Shown here: in pieces, positions 7,582 to 15,391 of the stretch | Layout: every line of letters starts with the position of its first letter | Position numbering within the stretch: the first letter of the stretch is position 1 | NCBI GenBank assembly: GCA_020025175.1 | Contig: JAHHSM010000022.1 | Coordinates: 1 to 22,336, forward strand | DNA from: Oscillospiraceae bacterium | GTDB taxonomy: Bacteria; Bacillota; Clostridia; Oscillospirales; Oscillospiraceae | DNA length: 22,336 nt | Direction of reading: 5' to 3' | The notes under the pieces: model-generated | The model's database searches: none | What the model saw: the letters and a program-made list of their open reading frames with translations, nothing else | What the model was told of the DNA's origin: nothing | Program-made: the position numbers and the translations under genes

Positions 7582-8097
7582 GTGGAAAATGATGTGCAGC
7601 AGCTGATCGACCTGCTTTACGATATGATCGATAATGCTAAGGGAGTTCCACTTGGTAATGATAAGTGCATTATTGAGCGCAACCGTGCATTGGATTATCT
7701 CGATGAAATTCGTGCACAGCTTCCCTCTGAATTGGAAGAGGCAAAGAAGCTGATGGCAGCACGTGCTGAATATGTGGCAAATGCGAAAAAGGAAGCTGAA
7801 AATATGCGTCAGCGTGCGCAGAACGATGCAAAGCATATTGTTTCTGAGAGCGAAACGCTGCTGACTGCCCGTCAGCAGGGCAATGAGATTGTGCGCAAAG
7901 CGGAGGAACGTACACGGGAAATGTATCGTGTTGCAAATGAATATACGGAAGATGCACTGAAGCGTACGGAAGATGCGCTGCAGGCTGCATTGGAAGAAGT
8001 GAGAATGTCTCACCGGCAGTATACGGAGGTTTCCCGCAGCAAAATGCAGGAAGCTTTGCGTGGAAAAACTGTACAGACAGAGAATCTGGAAGACTGA
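7582..8097 (+). CDS. Coiled-coil protein of unknown function downstream of coaD
   Basis: A 171-residue soluble protein starting at GTG 7582, with AGGAGG (7568-7573) inside the end of coaD. Almost all of it is helical and charged. Residues 1-30 (NDVQQLIDLLYDMIDNAKGV) and a short IIERNRALDYLDEIRAQLP segment precede a long coiled coil at about 50-150, rich in A, E, K, R and Q. There is no signal peptide or membrane helix. Similar proteins after coaD in clostridia are sometimes named 'ATPase' or likened to ATP synthase b or V-ATPase stalk subunits because of the helix, but no ATPase motif is present. A DivIVA-like or scaffold role is possible but unproven. The gene ends the operon, just before a strong terminator. 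Confidence 0.85.
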   Translation: MENDVQQLIDLLYDMIDNAKGVPLGNDKCIIERNRALDYLDEIRAQLPSELEEAKKLMAARAEYVANAKKEAENMRQRAQNDAKHIVSESETLLTARQQGNEIVRKAEERTREMYRVANEYTEDALKRTEDALQAALEEVRMSHRQYTEVSRSKMQEALRGKTVQTENLED

Positions 8098-8117
8098 TTT
8101 TCTAATTATATAAAGGG

Positions 8118-8155
8118 ATTCCCCACAGCGCACGGCAGCTGTGGGGAATTTTTTT
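8118..8155 (+). terminator. Strong intrinsic terminator ending the uvrC-coaD operon
   Basis: ATTCCCCACAGC (8118-8129) pairs perfectly with GCTGTGGGGAAT (8138-8149) around an 8-base loop, followed by T residues through 8155. It isolates the repair/coaD unit from the division cluster. Confidence 0.95.
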
Positions 8156-8453
8156 GTGTAAAAGTGAAAATAGAGCAAGAAGAAAGCGGTGGAAAAGTCT
8201 CATGAATAGGAATAGAAAAAAGTTTTGTGCAAAATTGTTCGGTTTTTTAGGTTAACAAAATTCGGCAAAAAATGGAAATATGAATTTAAAACCAGATAAA
8301 TTGTGATAGTTTTCATAACAAAACACAATATATTGTGTTTTGCGGAAAAGAATTTATTAAAATACTTAGGGGTGGAAAATGCATTTTAATAAAAAAAGTG
8401 ATGAAATTGTTGATTTTATGGGTATAAACTGGTAGAAATATAAAAATTTGTAC
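8156..8453. other. AT-rich non-coding region upstream of the division-cluster promoter
   Basis: About 300 bases with no convincing gene. It holds a perfect 24-bp palindrome at 8319-8342 and an imperfect dyad just before it (TTGTGAT at 8301-8307, ATAACAA at 8315-8321). It also has an ATTAAAAT/ATTTTAAT inverted repeat near 8356-8390 and an 18-codon ORF at 8379-8435 that has a ribosome-site-like AGGGG but no recognisable product. The stretch probably serves as an upstream control region for mraZ. Confidence 0.5.
8319..8342. repeat. Perfect 24-bp palindrome upstream of mraZ
   Basis: CAAAACACAATA (8319-8330) is followed directly by its exact reverse complement TATTGTGTTTTG (8331-8342). It lies about 110 bp before the -35 of the mraZ promoter. 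With no spacer and no T-run it is not a terminator. A binding site for a dimeric regulator is the simplest reading. Confidence 0.6.
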
Positions 8454-8482
8454 TTGCAATATGAAAGTAATTCGCTTATACT
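8454..8482 (+). promoter_or_regulatory. Main promoter of the division (dcw) cluster
   Basis: TTGCAA (8454-8459) and TATACT (8477-8482) are 17 bp apart, close to the sigma-A consensus with ideal spacing. Transcription should start near 8489, just before the direct repeats at 8491-8520. The leader to mraZ would be about 75 nt. Confidence 0.75.
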
Positions 8483-8490
8483 TAACATAA

Positions 8491-8520
8491 TTAGTGGTGG
8501 AAAGTGGGGATAAATGGAGA
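8491..8520 (+). promoter_or_regulatory. Putative MraZ operator: three 10-bp direct repeats
   Basis: Three consecutive 10-mers, TTAGTGGTGG, AAAGTGGGGA and TAAATGGAGA, place a TGG core at 8495, 8505 and 8515, exactly one helical turn apart. MraZ proteins are known to bind short GTGG/TGGG-type direct repeats with 10-bp periodicity in their own promoter. The position, right at the predicted transcription start and 44 bp before mraZ, fits autorepression of the cluster. Binding itself is inferred. Confidence 0.7.
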
Positions 8521-8563
8521 GAATTCCCTCACTATCCCATAAAAGTAAAGTGGGGTGGCAGGC

Positions 8564-8980
8564 GTGACAGGTGAATATCAACATTCCATTGATACCAAGG
8601 GAAGACTGTTTATTCCTGCCAATCTTAGAGAAGAATTGGGCGAAACCATCTATGTTACGATCAGCATTGAGCGTGCACTGGCGGTATATTCTGAAGAGGC
8701 GTGGCGTGAAAAAGAGGAAAAGTTTAATGCTTTGCCCTCTGCACAGGCGCGGCGTATTCGCCCTTTGTTCGTGAATGCGGCAAAGTGTACTTTGGATGCG
8801 CAGGGGCGTATTCTTCTTCCGCAAAAGCTCCGTACGTTCGCAAACCTGAAAAAAGATGCAATGGTTCTCGGCGTCTCCAACCATGCTGAGATTTGGGATA
8901 AGGCAGAGTGGGCGAAGGTATCCGAAATTGAAATGGATCCTGCCAGCCTGGAAGCTGCCATGGATGAGTTGAATTTTTGA
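8564..8980 (+). CDS. mraZ: Transcriptional regulator MraZ
   Basis: MraZ is the first gene of the division and wall cluster and a DNA-binding regulator that represses it. I choose GTG 8564, giving MTGEYQHSIDTKGRLF and 138 residues, because it matches the family's usual start (M-x-GEYQHxID) and lies 5 nt after GGGGTGG. A GTG at 8555 would add three residues but falls in that ribosome site. Two SpoVT/AbrB-type half-domains are clear: D10-T-K-G-R14 followed by LFIPANLRE, and D78-A-Q-G-R82 followed by ILLPQKLR. Both carry the arginines used for DNA contact. It ends one base before rsmH. Confidence 0.95.
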   Translation: MTGEYQHSIDTKGRLFIPANLREELGETIYVTISIERALAVYSEEAWREKEEKFNALPSAQARRIRPLFVNAAKCTLDAQGRILLPQKLRTFANLKKDAMVLGVSNHAEIWDKAEWAKVSEIEMDPASLEAAMDELNF

Positions 8981-8981
8981 T

Positions 8982-9944
8982 ATGGACAAGCAGGAATTTA
9001 CGCATGTGCCGGTGCTGCTGCAGCCGTGCATTGATGGATTGAATATTAAGCCTGACGGCATTTATGTAGATGGAACGCTGGGCAGAGCCGGGCATTCCAG
9101 AGAAATTGCTCGCCGCCTGACCACGGGACGCCTGATTTGTATTGATCAGGATATGGCAGCAATCGAAGCGGCGAAGACGCACTTGGCTGAACATATGGAT
9201 AAAGTGACATTGGTGCACAGTAATTTTTGCAATGTGGCATCGGTTCTGAAAGAATTGGGTATTCCGGCAGCGGATGGTATGCTGTTTGATTTAGGGGTGT
9301 CGTCTCCGCAGCTGGATGATGCTGCACGCGGATTTTCCTATATGAATGATGCGCCGCTGGATATGCGTATGGATAAGGATGCTGCGCTGACGGCTCATAT
9401 GGTGGTCAACACTTGGCCGATGGAAGAGCTGCGCCGTATTTTGTTTGATTATGGGGAAGAACGATATGCGCCGGCTATTGCGCGGGCAATTGTCAAAGCG
9501 CGCGAAGCTGCGCCGATCGATACAACACTTCAGTTGGTTGATATCATTCGCAGTGCGCTGCCTGCTGCGGCTAAGCGCGAAAAGCAGCATCCGGCAAAGC
9601 GTAGTTTTCAGGCAATTCGAATTGCGGTCAATGATGAATTGGGGGTATTGCCGCCTATGCTGTTCGGTGCTGTAAAAAGTCTAAATCCGGGCGGAAGATT
9701 GTGCGTGATCACATTCCATTCTCTGGAAGACCGTATTATAAAAAAAACCATGCAGGAGATGGCGAAGGGGTGTACTTGTCCACCGAGCTTTCCTGCATGT
9801 GTATGTGGAAATAAGCCAAGGGTCTGTATCATTAACAGAAAACCGATTCTCCCCAGCGAAGAGGAATTGATAGAGAACCCACGTGCACGCAGCGCAAAAC
9901 TTCGTATTGCAGAACGAACGGAATTTGAATGGAAAGAGGATTGA
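8982..9944 (+). CDS. rsmH: 16S rRNA (cytosine(1402)-N(4))-methyltransferase RsmH
   Basis: RsmH (MraW) methylates N4 of C1402 in the decoding centre of 16S rRNA using S-adenosylmethionine. The protein is 320 residues, normal for the family. Motifs: the opening HVPVLLQPCIDGL, the SAM loop DGTLGRAGHS at 30-39, DLGVSSPQLD at 103-112, FHSLEDRIIK at 245-254, and the terminal RSAKLRIAER. A cysteine group at 264, 266, 273 and 275 resembles that in many Gram-positive RsmH proteins. It starts one nt after the mraZ stop and its 3' end contains the ribosome site of the next gene. Confidence 0.96.
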   Translation: MDKQEFTHVPVLLQPCIDGLNIKPDGIYVDGTLGRAGHSREIARRLTTGRLICIDQDMAAIEAAKTHLAEHMDKVTLVHSNFCNVASVLKELGIPAADGMLFDLGVSSPQLDDAARGFSYMNDAPLDMRMDKDAALTAHMVVNTWPMEELRRILFDYGEERYAPAIARAIVKAREAAPIDTTLQLVDIIRSALPAAAKREKQHPAKRSFQAIRIAVNDELGVLPPMLFGAVKSLNPGGRLCVITFHSLEDRIIKKTMQEMAKGCTCPPSFPACVCGNKPRVCIINRKPILPSEEELIENPRARSAKLRIAERTEFEWKED

Positions 9945-9949
9945 TTGCT

Positions 9950-10489
9950 ATGGCTTCCAATAACAGAAGAAACACCCATCGCAATTATGGACATGTTGAT
10001 GCCTATCGCAGCAACCTTGCGTATGACTTCAATACGTTGGAGCGCCAGCGTGAAACTCCGAAAGCACGTCCCAGAATTCGGACAATTGCGCGTCCAAAGG
10101 TTCATGTACGTCCAGCTGAACGCGTGTCTGTTTCTGCGATACTGGGGTTTGCGGTTGCGGGTGTGATGTTGGGACTTGTAATTGGAAGCTATGTCCAGCT
10201 GACTGCACTGTCAGATTCTGTTGTTTCTCTTAAAAAGGAATTGTCAGTTCTGCAAACCGAAAATGTTACGCTGATGACTGCATATGAACGCACTTTTGAT
10301 TTGAACACTGTGGAAAATGCAGCAAAATCTGCGGGTATGAGTAAGCCCAGCCACAGCCAGATTTATTACATCGATATGGGGGCACCGGACAGTGCATCGG
10401 TTTATTTGACAGATAACGCCAGTGCTGCCCAGCAGTTTCTGGTCAATATCAGAAACTGCGTTCAGGCGATTGCAGAATATTTTGCTTGA
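9950..10489 (+). CDS. ftsL: FtsL-like cell division protein
   Basis: A 179-residue bitopic membrane protein in the position of ftsL. FtsL forms a complex with DivIC/FtsB and FtsQ that activates septal wall synthesis. The start ATG 9950 has AAGAGGA (9934-9940) in front; ATG 9929 would overlap rsmH by 16 nt and lacks a site. The cytoplasmic tail (1-58) is long and basic. One membrane helix covers about 59-83, then an external coiled coil at about 84-115 (LKKELSVLQTENVTLM), then a variable C-terminus. FtsL proteins diverge fast, so the call rests on topology and location. A hairpin lies between it and the following PBP gene. Confidence 0.82.
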   Translation: MASNNRRNTHRNYGHVDAYRSNLAYDFNTLERQRETPKARPRIRTIARPKVHVRPAERVSVSAILGFAVAGVMLGLVIGSYVQLTALSDSVVSLKKELSVLQTENVTLMTAYERTFDLNTVENAAKSAGMSKPSHSQIYYIDMGAPDSASVYLTDNASAAQQFLVNIRNCVQAIAEYFA

Positions 10490-10537
10490 TGGAAGTTTTA
10501 AACGGGGGAGCATACGCATATAGTGACTAACAAGAGA

Positions 10538-10567
10538 AAGGAGTAAGAAAGAAATTTCTTGCTCCTT
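10538..10567 (+). promoter_or_regulatory. 13-bp hairpin with GAAA loop between ftsL and the PBP gene
   Basis: AAGGAGTAAGAAA (10538-10550) pairs with TTTCTTGCTCCTT (10555-10567) with a single U-G pair, closed by GAAA (a GNRA-type loop). No T-run follows. An SD-like AAGGAG is buried in the left arm, and the true ribosome site of the PBP (10581-10587) lies 13 nt after the stem. An alternative pairing, AGTAAG (10542-10547) with CTTACT (10565-10570), is possible. It may be a processing or stability element. Confidence 0.6.
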
Positions 10568-10595
10568 ACTTGCCATTCATGGGAGGATTAGACCA

Positions 10596-12872
10596 TTGCA
10601 AAATCGACATGATAAAAAAGAAAATTCCGCCAAAATGGCGACGAAAGTGCTGAAAACCCGTACACTTCTTCTGAGTGTGGTATTGGGTATTGTAACGTTT
10701 GTGGTTCTGCTTTGCCGACTATACTATCTGCAAATTATTCAGCATGAAGCATTGCAGGAAAAGGCAGTGGCACAGCAGACCCGCTCATCTACGATCACTG
10801 CTTCGCGTGGTACGATTTATGATGCCACCGGTGAAACTTTGGCTGTTTCTGCTACTGCGGAAACTATATTTATTTCTCCGCATGAGATTACGGAAAATGA
10901 ATGTGATAAAGATCTCATTGCCACAAAATTGGGTGAGATTTTAAATGTCGATGCTGAGAAGATTCGTAAAAAAGAGGAAAAAGTAGAGTCTTATTATCAA
11001 GAAGTAAAGAAGAAGGCAGAGCAGGACGAAGCGGATGCTGTGCGTGCTTTTATCAATGAGAACGATATTTCGGGTATTTATCTGGTGCCAGACAGCAAGC
11101 GATATTATCCCTTTGGGTCGTTGGCAGCTCAGGTCATTGGCTTTGTCAGCAGCGACAATGTGGGACTTTACGGAATTGAGGCACTGTATGAAGAGGAGCT
11201 GGAGGGAACAGCAGGCCTTGTTGTAACAGAAAAAAATGCGCGCGGCGAAGATGTGCTTTATAAATATGAGCAATATTACGATGCGCAGAACGGCGATTCA
11301 TTGGTGCTCACGATCAACAGTACCATTCAGCATTATCTGGAGCAGGCACTGGCGGATGCAGTCAAAAAGTATGATGTGAAAAATGGTGCTACGGGTATTG
11401 TAATGAATGTCAATACCGGTGCGGTGATGGCTATGGCATCACTGCCTAATTATGATTTAAACAACCCCCGTAATATTCAGGATGAAAAATTGGCCGCACA
11501 GCTGGAGGGGCTTGATGGGGACGCCCGTCTTGAAAAGCTGGGGCAGCTGCAGCTGAAACAATGGCGTAATAAAGCAATCAATGATACCTATGAGCCTGGC
11601 TCCACTTTTAAGATCATCACGTTGGCAATGGCATTGGAGGAAGGACTGATTAATGAAAACAGCACCTATGAGTGTGGCGGTAAGATCAATGTTCCTGGCT
11701 GGCCAAAGCCGATTTGGTGTTCCAGAAAGACAGGGCACGGTCATCAGAATCTGGGGCAGGCGGTTGCGAATTCCTGCAACCCGGCTTTTATTCAGATTGG
11801 TCTGAAGGTGGGAACCGATAAGTTTTATCAATATATCAAAGACTTTGGGTTCCTGAACAAAACAAACATTGATTTACAGGGCGAAGGAAAGGGGATTTTC
11901 TTCGAGGAAGAGCAGTTTGGAAAGAACGTGGTTTCATTGGCATCCGCTGCCTTTGGTCAGACGTTTAACGTCACGCCCATTGCACTGGCAACTGCAGAAG
12001 CTGCGGCGGTTAACGGGGGATATCTCCGTCAGCCGTATATTGTTCAGGAAGTTTTAGACAGCAAAGGCAACGTAACATATGAGCATGATTCTACACCAAT
12101 TCGTCAGGTGATCAGTGAAGAAACATCCCAGAGAGTTTGCAATTTGCTGGAGGGAGTTGTGAATGGCGGTACAGGTAAGAATGCTTATGTTGCAGGGTAC
12201 CGCATTGGTGGTAAGACAGGTACGGCAGATAAAACCGGTACGAAGACAGCAGATAACCCAAAAGGTGATATTGTAGTCTCCTTTGTAGGTATTGCACCGA
12301 TCGATGATCCGGAAATTATTATATTGCTGGCTTTGGATACGCCCAGCCGTACAACAGGAACTTACCCCAGCGGCGGCAACATGGTAGCTCCAGTTGCAGG
12401 GCGTCTGTTTGCTCAGGTTTTGCCTTATTTGGGTTTTGAACCCAACTATTCTGCCGATGAAATGGTAGGCGCCGATACAAATGTACCGAACTGTGTGGGC
12501 CTTTCTTTGGAGGAAGCAAATAAAAAGCTGAAAGAAAATGGATTTGCATGCCGCACAGTTGGCGAAGGTGCAACTGTTACGGATCAAACGCCTGTAGGCG
12601 GCTCAATCGTACCTGGCACAGCAGAGGTTGTCCTTTATTTGGGCGCAGAAAAGAATGATAAAAAATGTGTTGTGCCGCGCGTGGCCGGATTGACTGCCGA
12701 GCAGGCGAATAAGGCACTCACCAATGCAGGATTAATCATGAAGGTGCTTGGCAGCACATCCGGAAATACGAATAATATTCGCGTGACAACACAATCTGTG
12801 GCAGCGGGAAGTGAAGTGGAAGCTGGTACGGTCGTTTCTGTCCAGCTTGCAGATACATCAATGGTGGATTAA
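10596..12872 (+). CDS. Class B penicillin-binding protein with two PASTA domains (FtsI/PBP2B/SpoVD family)
   Basis: A membrane-anchored transpeptidase that crosslinks peptidoglycan at the septum with FtsW. It is 758 residues and starts at TTG 10596, 8 nt after GGGAGGA (10581-10587); the first in-frame ATG (10635) has no site. A membrane helix lies at about 23-43, then the class B dimerisation region with RGTIYD at 71-76. Transpeptidase motifs: S336-T-F-K339 (nucleophile S336), S393-C-N395 and K540-T-G542. Two PASTA domains follow at about 630-690 and 692-754. Bacillus PBP2B has two PASTA domains and SpoVD one, so the vegetative division enzyme is more likely, but only one such gene is present here and it might serve both roles. 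Confidence 0.93.
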   Translation: MQNRHDKKENSAKMATKVLKTRTLLLSVVLGIVTFVVLLCRLYYLQIIQHEALQEKAVAQQTRSSTITASRGTIYDATGETLAVSATAETIFISPHEITENECDKDLIATKLGEILNVDAEKIRKKEEKVESYYQEVKKKAEQDEADAVRAFINENDISGIYLVPDSKRYYPFGSLAAQVIGFVSSDNVGLYGIEALYEEELEGTAGLVVTEKNARGEDVLYKYEQYYDAQNGDSLVLTINSTIQHYLEQALADAVKKYDVKNGATGIVMNVNTGAVMAMASLPNYDLNNPRNIQDEKLAAQLEGLDGDARLEKLGQLQLKQWRNKAINDTYEPGSTFKIITLAMALEEGLINENSTYECGGKINVPGWPKPIWCSRKTGHGHQNLGQAVANSCNPAFIQIGLKVGTDKFYQYIKDFGFLNKTNIDLQGEGKGIFFEEEQFGKNVVSLASAAFGQTFNVTPIALATAEAAAVNGGYLRQPYIVQEVLDSKGNVTYEHDSTPIRQVISEETSQRVCNLLEGVVNGGTGKNAYVAGYRIGGKTGTADKTGTKTADNPKGDIVVSFVGIAPIDDPEIIILLALDTPSRTTGTYPSGGNMVAPVAGRLFAQVLPYLGFEPNYSADEMVGADTNVPNCVGLSLEEANKKLKENGFACRTVGEGATVTDQTPVGGSIVPGTAEVVLYLGAEKNDKKCVVPRVAGLTAEQANKALTNAGLIMKVLGSTSGNTNNIRVTTQSVAAGSEVEAGTVVSVQLADTSMVD

Positions 12873-12892
12873 AGATAAAAGAGGGAATCAGG

Positions 12893-14338
12893 ATGAAATT
12901 AGGCGATTTGCTGAAAGGTGTTATCATTGAGGAATGTCATGCAGATCTGGAAATGGAGATTTCCGGTGTAAGCTATGATTCTCGAAAAACTGCGTGTGGA
13001 GACCTTTTTACAGCTATGACGGGCTATGCTACTGACGGGCACGATTTTATCCCTATGGCAGCAGAAAAAGGTGCGGTATGTGTGCTGTGTGAACGTGCAC
13101 CGGAAATTAATATTCCATGGGTGCGCGTTGTATCAGCAAGGCGGGAATTGGCGGTGCTTTCGGCAAACTGGTTTGCCCATCCTGCCGAAGAAATGACGAT
13201 GATCGGTGTGACCGGAACCAACGGAAAAACCACGACGACGTATCTTTTAAAAAATATTCTGGAAGCAGCCGTCGGTGCAAAAGTCGGCTTAATCGGAACG
13301 AACCAGAATATGATTGGCGAACGTGTAATTGAGACAGAACGTACAACGCCGGAATCCTTCGAGCTGCAAAAATTGTTTCGTGAAATGAGGACGGCAGGCT
13401 GTACACATGTGGTGATGGAGGTTTCTTCCCATGCGCTGTTTTTAGATCGTGTTTACGGAATTCCGTTTGAGGTGGGAATTTTTACAAATTTAACGCAGGA
13501 TCATTTGGATTTTCACAAGACGATGGAACAATATTGTGATGCAAAGGCAATTTTATTTCGCATGTGCAAAACAGGTGTTGTCAATGCGGATGATCCGTGG
13601 TATGAGCGACTGACAAAAGATGCCACTTGCAGGCTGCTGACGTATGCCGAGCATGCTCAGGCAGATTTAGAGGCAGAGAATGTACACTTGGGTGCTTCAG
13701 GTATTTCCTTTGATGCCATACAAAAAAATGGAAAAACAGCAATTTCTGTTGGCATTCCCGGTGGGTTTATGGTATATAATACACTGGGTGTTTTAGGAGC
13801 GGCTATGGCGCTTGGCGTACCGGTGGAGGAAAGTGCGGATATTCTGCGCGAAAGTGCCCGTGTAAAGGGACGGGTGGAAGTAGTGCCTACAGGCACGGAC
13901 TACACGATGCTGATCGATTATGCACATACGCCTGATGCTGTGGAAAATGTGCTGAAGTCTGTTCGAGGGTTTGCAGCGGGAAGAGTCGTGGCACTGTTTG
14001 GCTGCGGTGGCGATCGTGACAAAACAAAGCGTCCCCTGATGGGAGCTATTGCGGCGGAGCTTTCTGATTTGGTCATTGTTACTTCCGATAATCCGCGTAC
14101 AGAGGAACCGGGTGGTATTATTCAGGATATTCTGGCAGGTATGTACCAATCACAGACGCCGCATATTGTGGTGGAGAATCGTGTTCAAGCGATTCACTAT
14201 GCAATGGATCATGCACAGAAAGGCGATGTGATTGTGCTGATGGGCAAGGGACATGAGACATATCAAATCATTGGTACGGAAAAGCATCATTTGGATGAGC
14301 GTGAGATTATCGCTGAACATTTAAACGAAACAAAATAA
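12893..14338 (+). CDS. murE: UDP-MurNAc-tripeptide synthetase MurE, meso-DAP type
   Basis: MurE is the ATP-dependent ligase that adds the third amino acid to UDP-MurNAc-Ala-Glu in the cytoplasm. The protein is 481 residues; ATG 12893 has GAGGG at 7 nt. The ATP loop is GTNGKTTTT (108-116), and K218 in YCDAKAILF is the likely carbamylated lysine. The amino-acid selectivity motif is DNPR (399-402), with GKGHE at 451-455. DNPR is the signature of meso-diaminopimelate addition, whereas lysine-adding enzymes differ at this arginine. It follows the PBP by 20 nt. murF, the next step in the pathway and the usual next gene, is absent; mraY follows instead. Confidence 0.96.
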   Translation: MKLGDLLKGVIIEECHADLEMEISGVSYDSRKTACGDLFTAMTGYATDGHDFIPMAAEKGAVCVLCERAPEINIPWVRVVSARRELAVLSANWFAHPAEEMTMIGVTGTNGKTTTTYLLKNILEAAVGAKVGLIGTNQNMIGERVIETERTTPESFELQKLFREMRTAGCTHVVMEVSSHALFLDRVYGIPFEVGIFTNLTQDHLDFHKTMEQYCDAKAILFRMCKTGVVNADDPWYERLTKDATCRLLTYAEHAQADLEAENVHLGASGISFDAIQKNGKTAISVGIPGGFMVYNTLGVLGAAMALGVPVEESADILRESARVKGRVEVVPTGTDYTMLIDYAHTPDAVENVLKSVRGFAAGRVVALFGCGGDRDKTKRPLMGAIAAELSDLVIVTSDNPRTEEPGGIIQDILAGMYQSQTPHIVVENRVQAIHYAMDHAQKGDVIVLMGKGHETYQIIGTEKHHLDEREIIAEHLNETK

Positions 14339-14367
14339 GACTAACAAAAGAAAAGAGTTGATCATTT

Positions 14368-15354
14368 TTGGAAATGATACTTGCTTGTGTAATTTCACTG
14401 GTTGTTTCATTGATTGCAGGTAAAATTTTAATTCCGATTCTGCGCCGCCTCAAGGCTGGCCAGAGTATCCGCGAAGATGGCCCTACTTGGCATATGAGTA
14501 AGCAGGGAACACCGACTATGGGCGGCTTGATGTTTATCATCGGTATTGGTATCGCTATTTTTGTTGTAGGTTTCCGCGGTATGCTGATGGGCGATTTTGT
14601 ACATCTGTATGTATATGGCTTTGCACTGGTGTTCGGTGTGATTGGTTATATTGATGACTACAAAAAGGTGACAAAGCACCAGAACGAAGGATTGACCGCC
14701 CTGCAAAAATTTGTCCTGCAGCTGGCAGCAGCGGTGGCATTCTTGACGCTGATGCGGTTTGAACATCTGCTGACGCCGAGTCTGTACATTCCCTTTGCAA
14801 ATATATCCATTCATTTGAATTGGGTTGTGTATTTGGTATTTGCGGCATTTGTTATCGTTGGCACAGTCAATGCAGTCAATATTACGGATGGGATTGATGG
14901 TCTGGTCAGCAGCGTTTCTGTGCCGGTGGCATTGTTTTTTGGCTGCATCGCAGCACTGTGGGGATACACCCAGCTGGGGGTTTTTGCCGCGGCACTGCTC
15001 GGCGGCTTGATTGCTTTCCTATTTTACAATTTCCATCCGGCAAAAGTTTTTATGGGTGATACCGGCTCTCTTTTTTTGGGTGGATGTATTGCGGCACTTG
15101 CGTTTGCGTATGATATCCCACTGATTTTGATTTTGGTTGGAATTATATACGTTTTGGAAACATTGTCTGATATTATACAAGTTGGATACTTTAAGGCGAC
15201 CCATGGTAAACGGTTGTTTAAGATGGCACCGCTGCATCATCATTTTGAGATGTGTGGTTGGAATGAAGTGAAGATCGTGATTGTGTTCACGGCGGTAAGC
15301 ACGGTATTCTGCGCGCTGGCGTTATTCGGTGTGATAGATCGGTTTTCGCTCTGA
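14368..15354 (+). CDS. mraY: Phospho-N-acetylmuramoyl-pentapeptide-transferase MraY
   Basis: MraY moves phospho-MurNAc-pentapeptide from UDP to undecaprenyl phosphate, making lipid I in the membrane. It has 328 residues and about ten membrane helices. TTG 14368 is chosen because the weak AAAGAG (14352-14357) is 10 nt away; ATG 14374, two codons later, is a plausible alternative. Motifs: GPTWHMSKQGTPTMGG (38-53), the aspartate pair D96/D97 in IDDYKK, NITDGIDGL (171-179), MGDTGS with D231, and the HHH triplet 290-292 in APLHHHFE. murF and murD, which normally flank it, are both missing. Confidence 0.96.
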   Translation: MEMILACVISLVVSLIAGKILIPILRRLKAGQSIREDGPTWHMSKQGTPTMGGLMFIIGIGIAIFVVGFRGMLMGDFVHLYVYGFALVFGVIGYIDDYKKVTKHQNEGLTALQKFVLQLAAAVAFLTLMRFEHLLTPSLYIPFANISIHLNWVVYLVFAAFVIVGTVNAVNITDGIDGLVSSVSVPVALFFGCIAALWGYTQLGVFAAALLGGLIAFLFYNFHPAKVFMGDTGSLFLGGCIAALAFAYDIPLILILVGIIYVLETLSDIIQVGYFKATHGKRLFKMAPLHHHFEMCGWNEVKIVIVFTAVSTVFCALALFGVIDRFSL

Positions 15355-15391
15355 TTTTATTTTTTTAAAAATTTAGGATGGAGGCAGCTTG

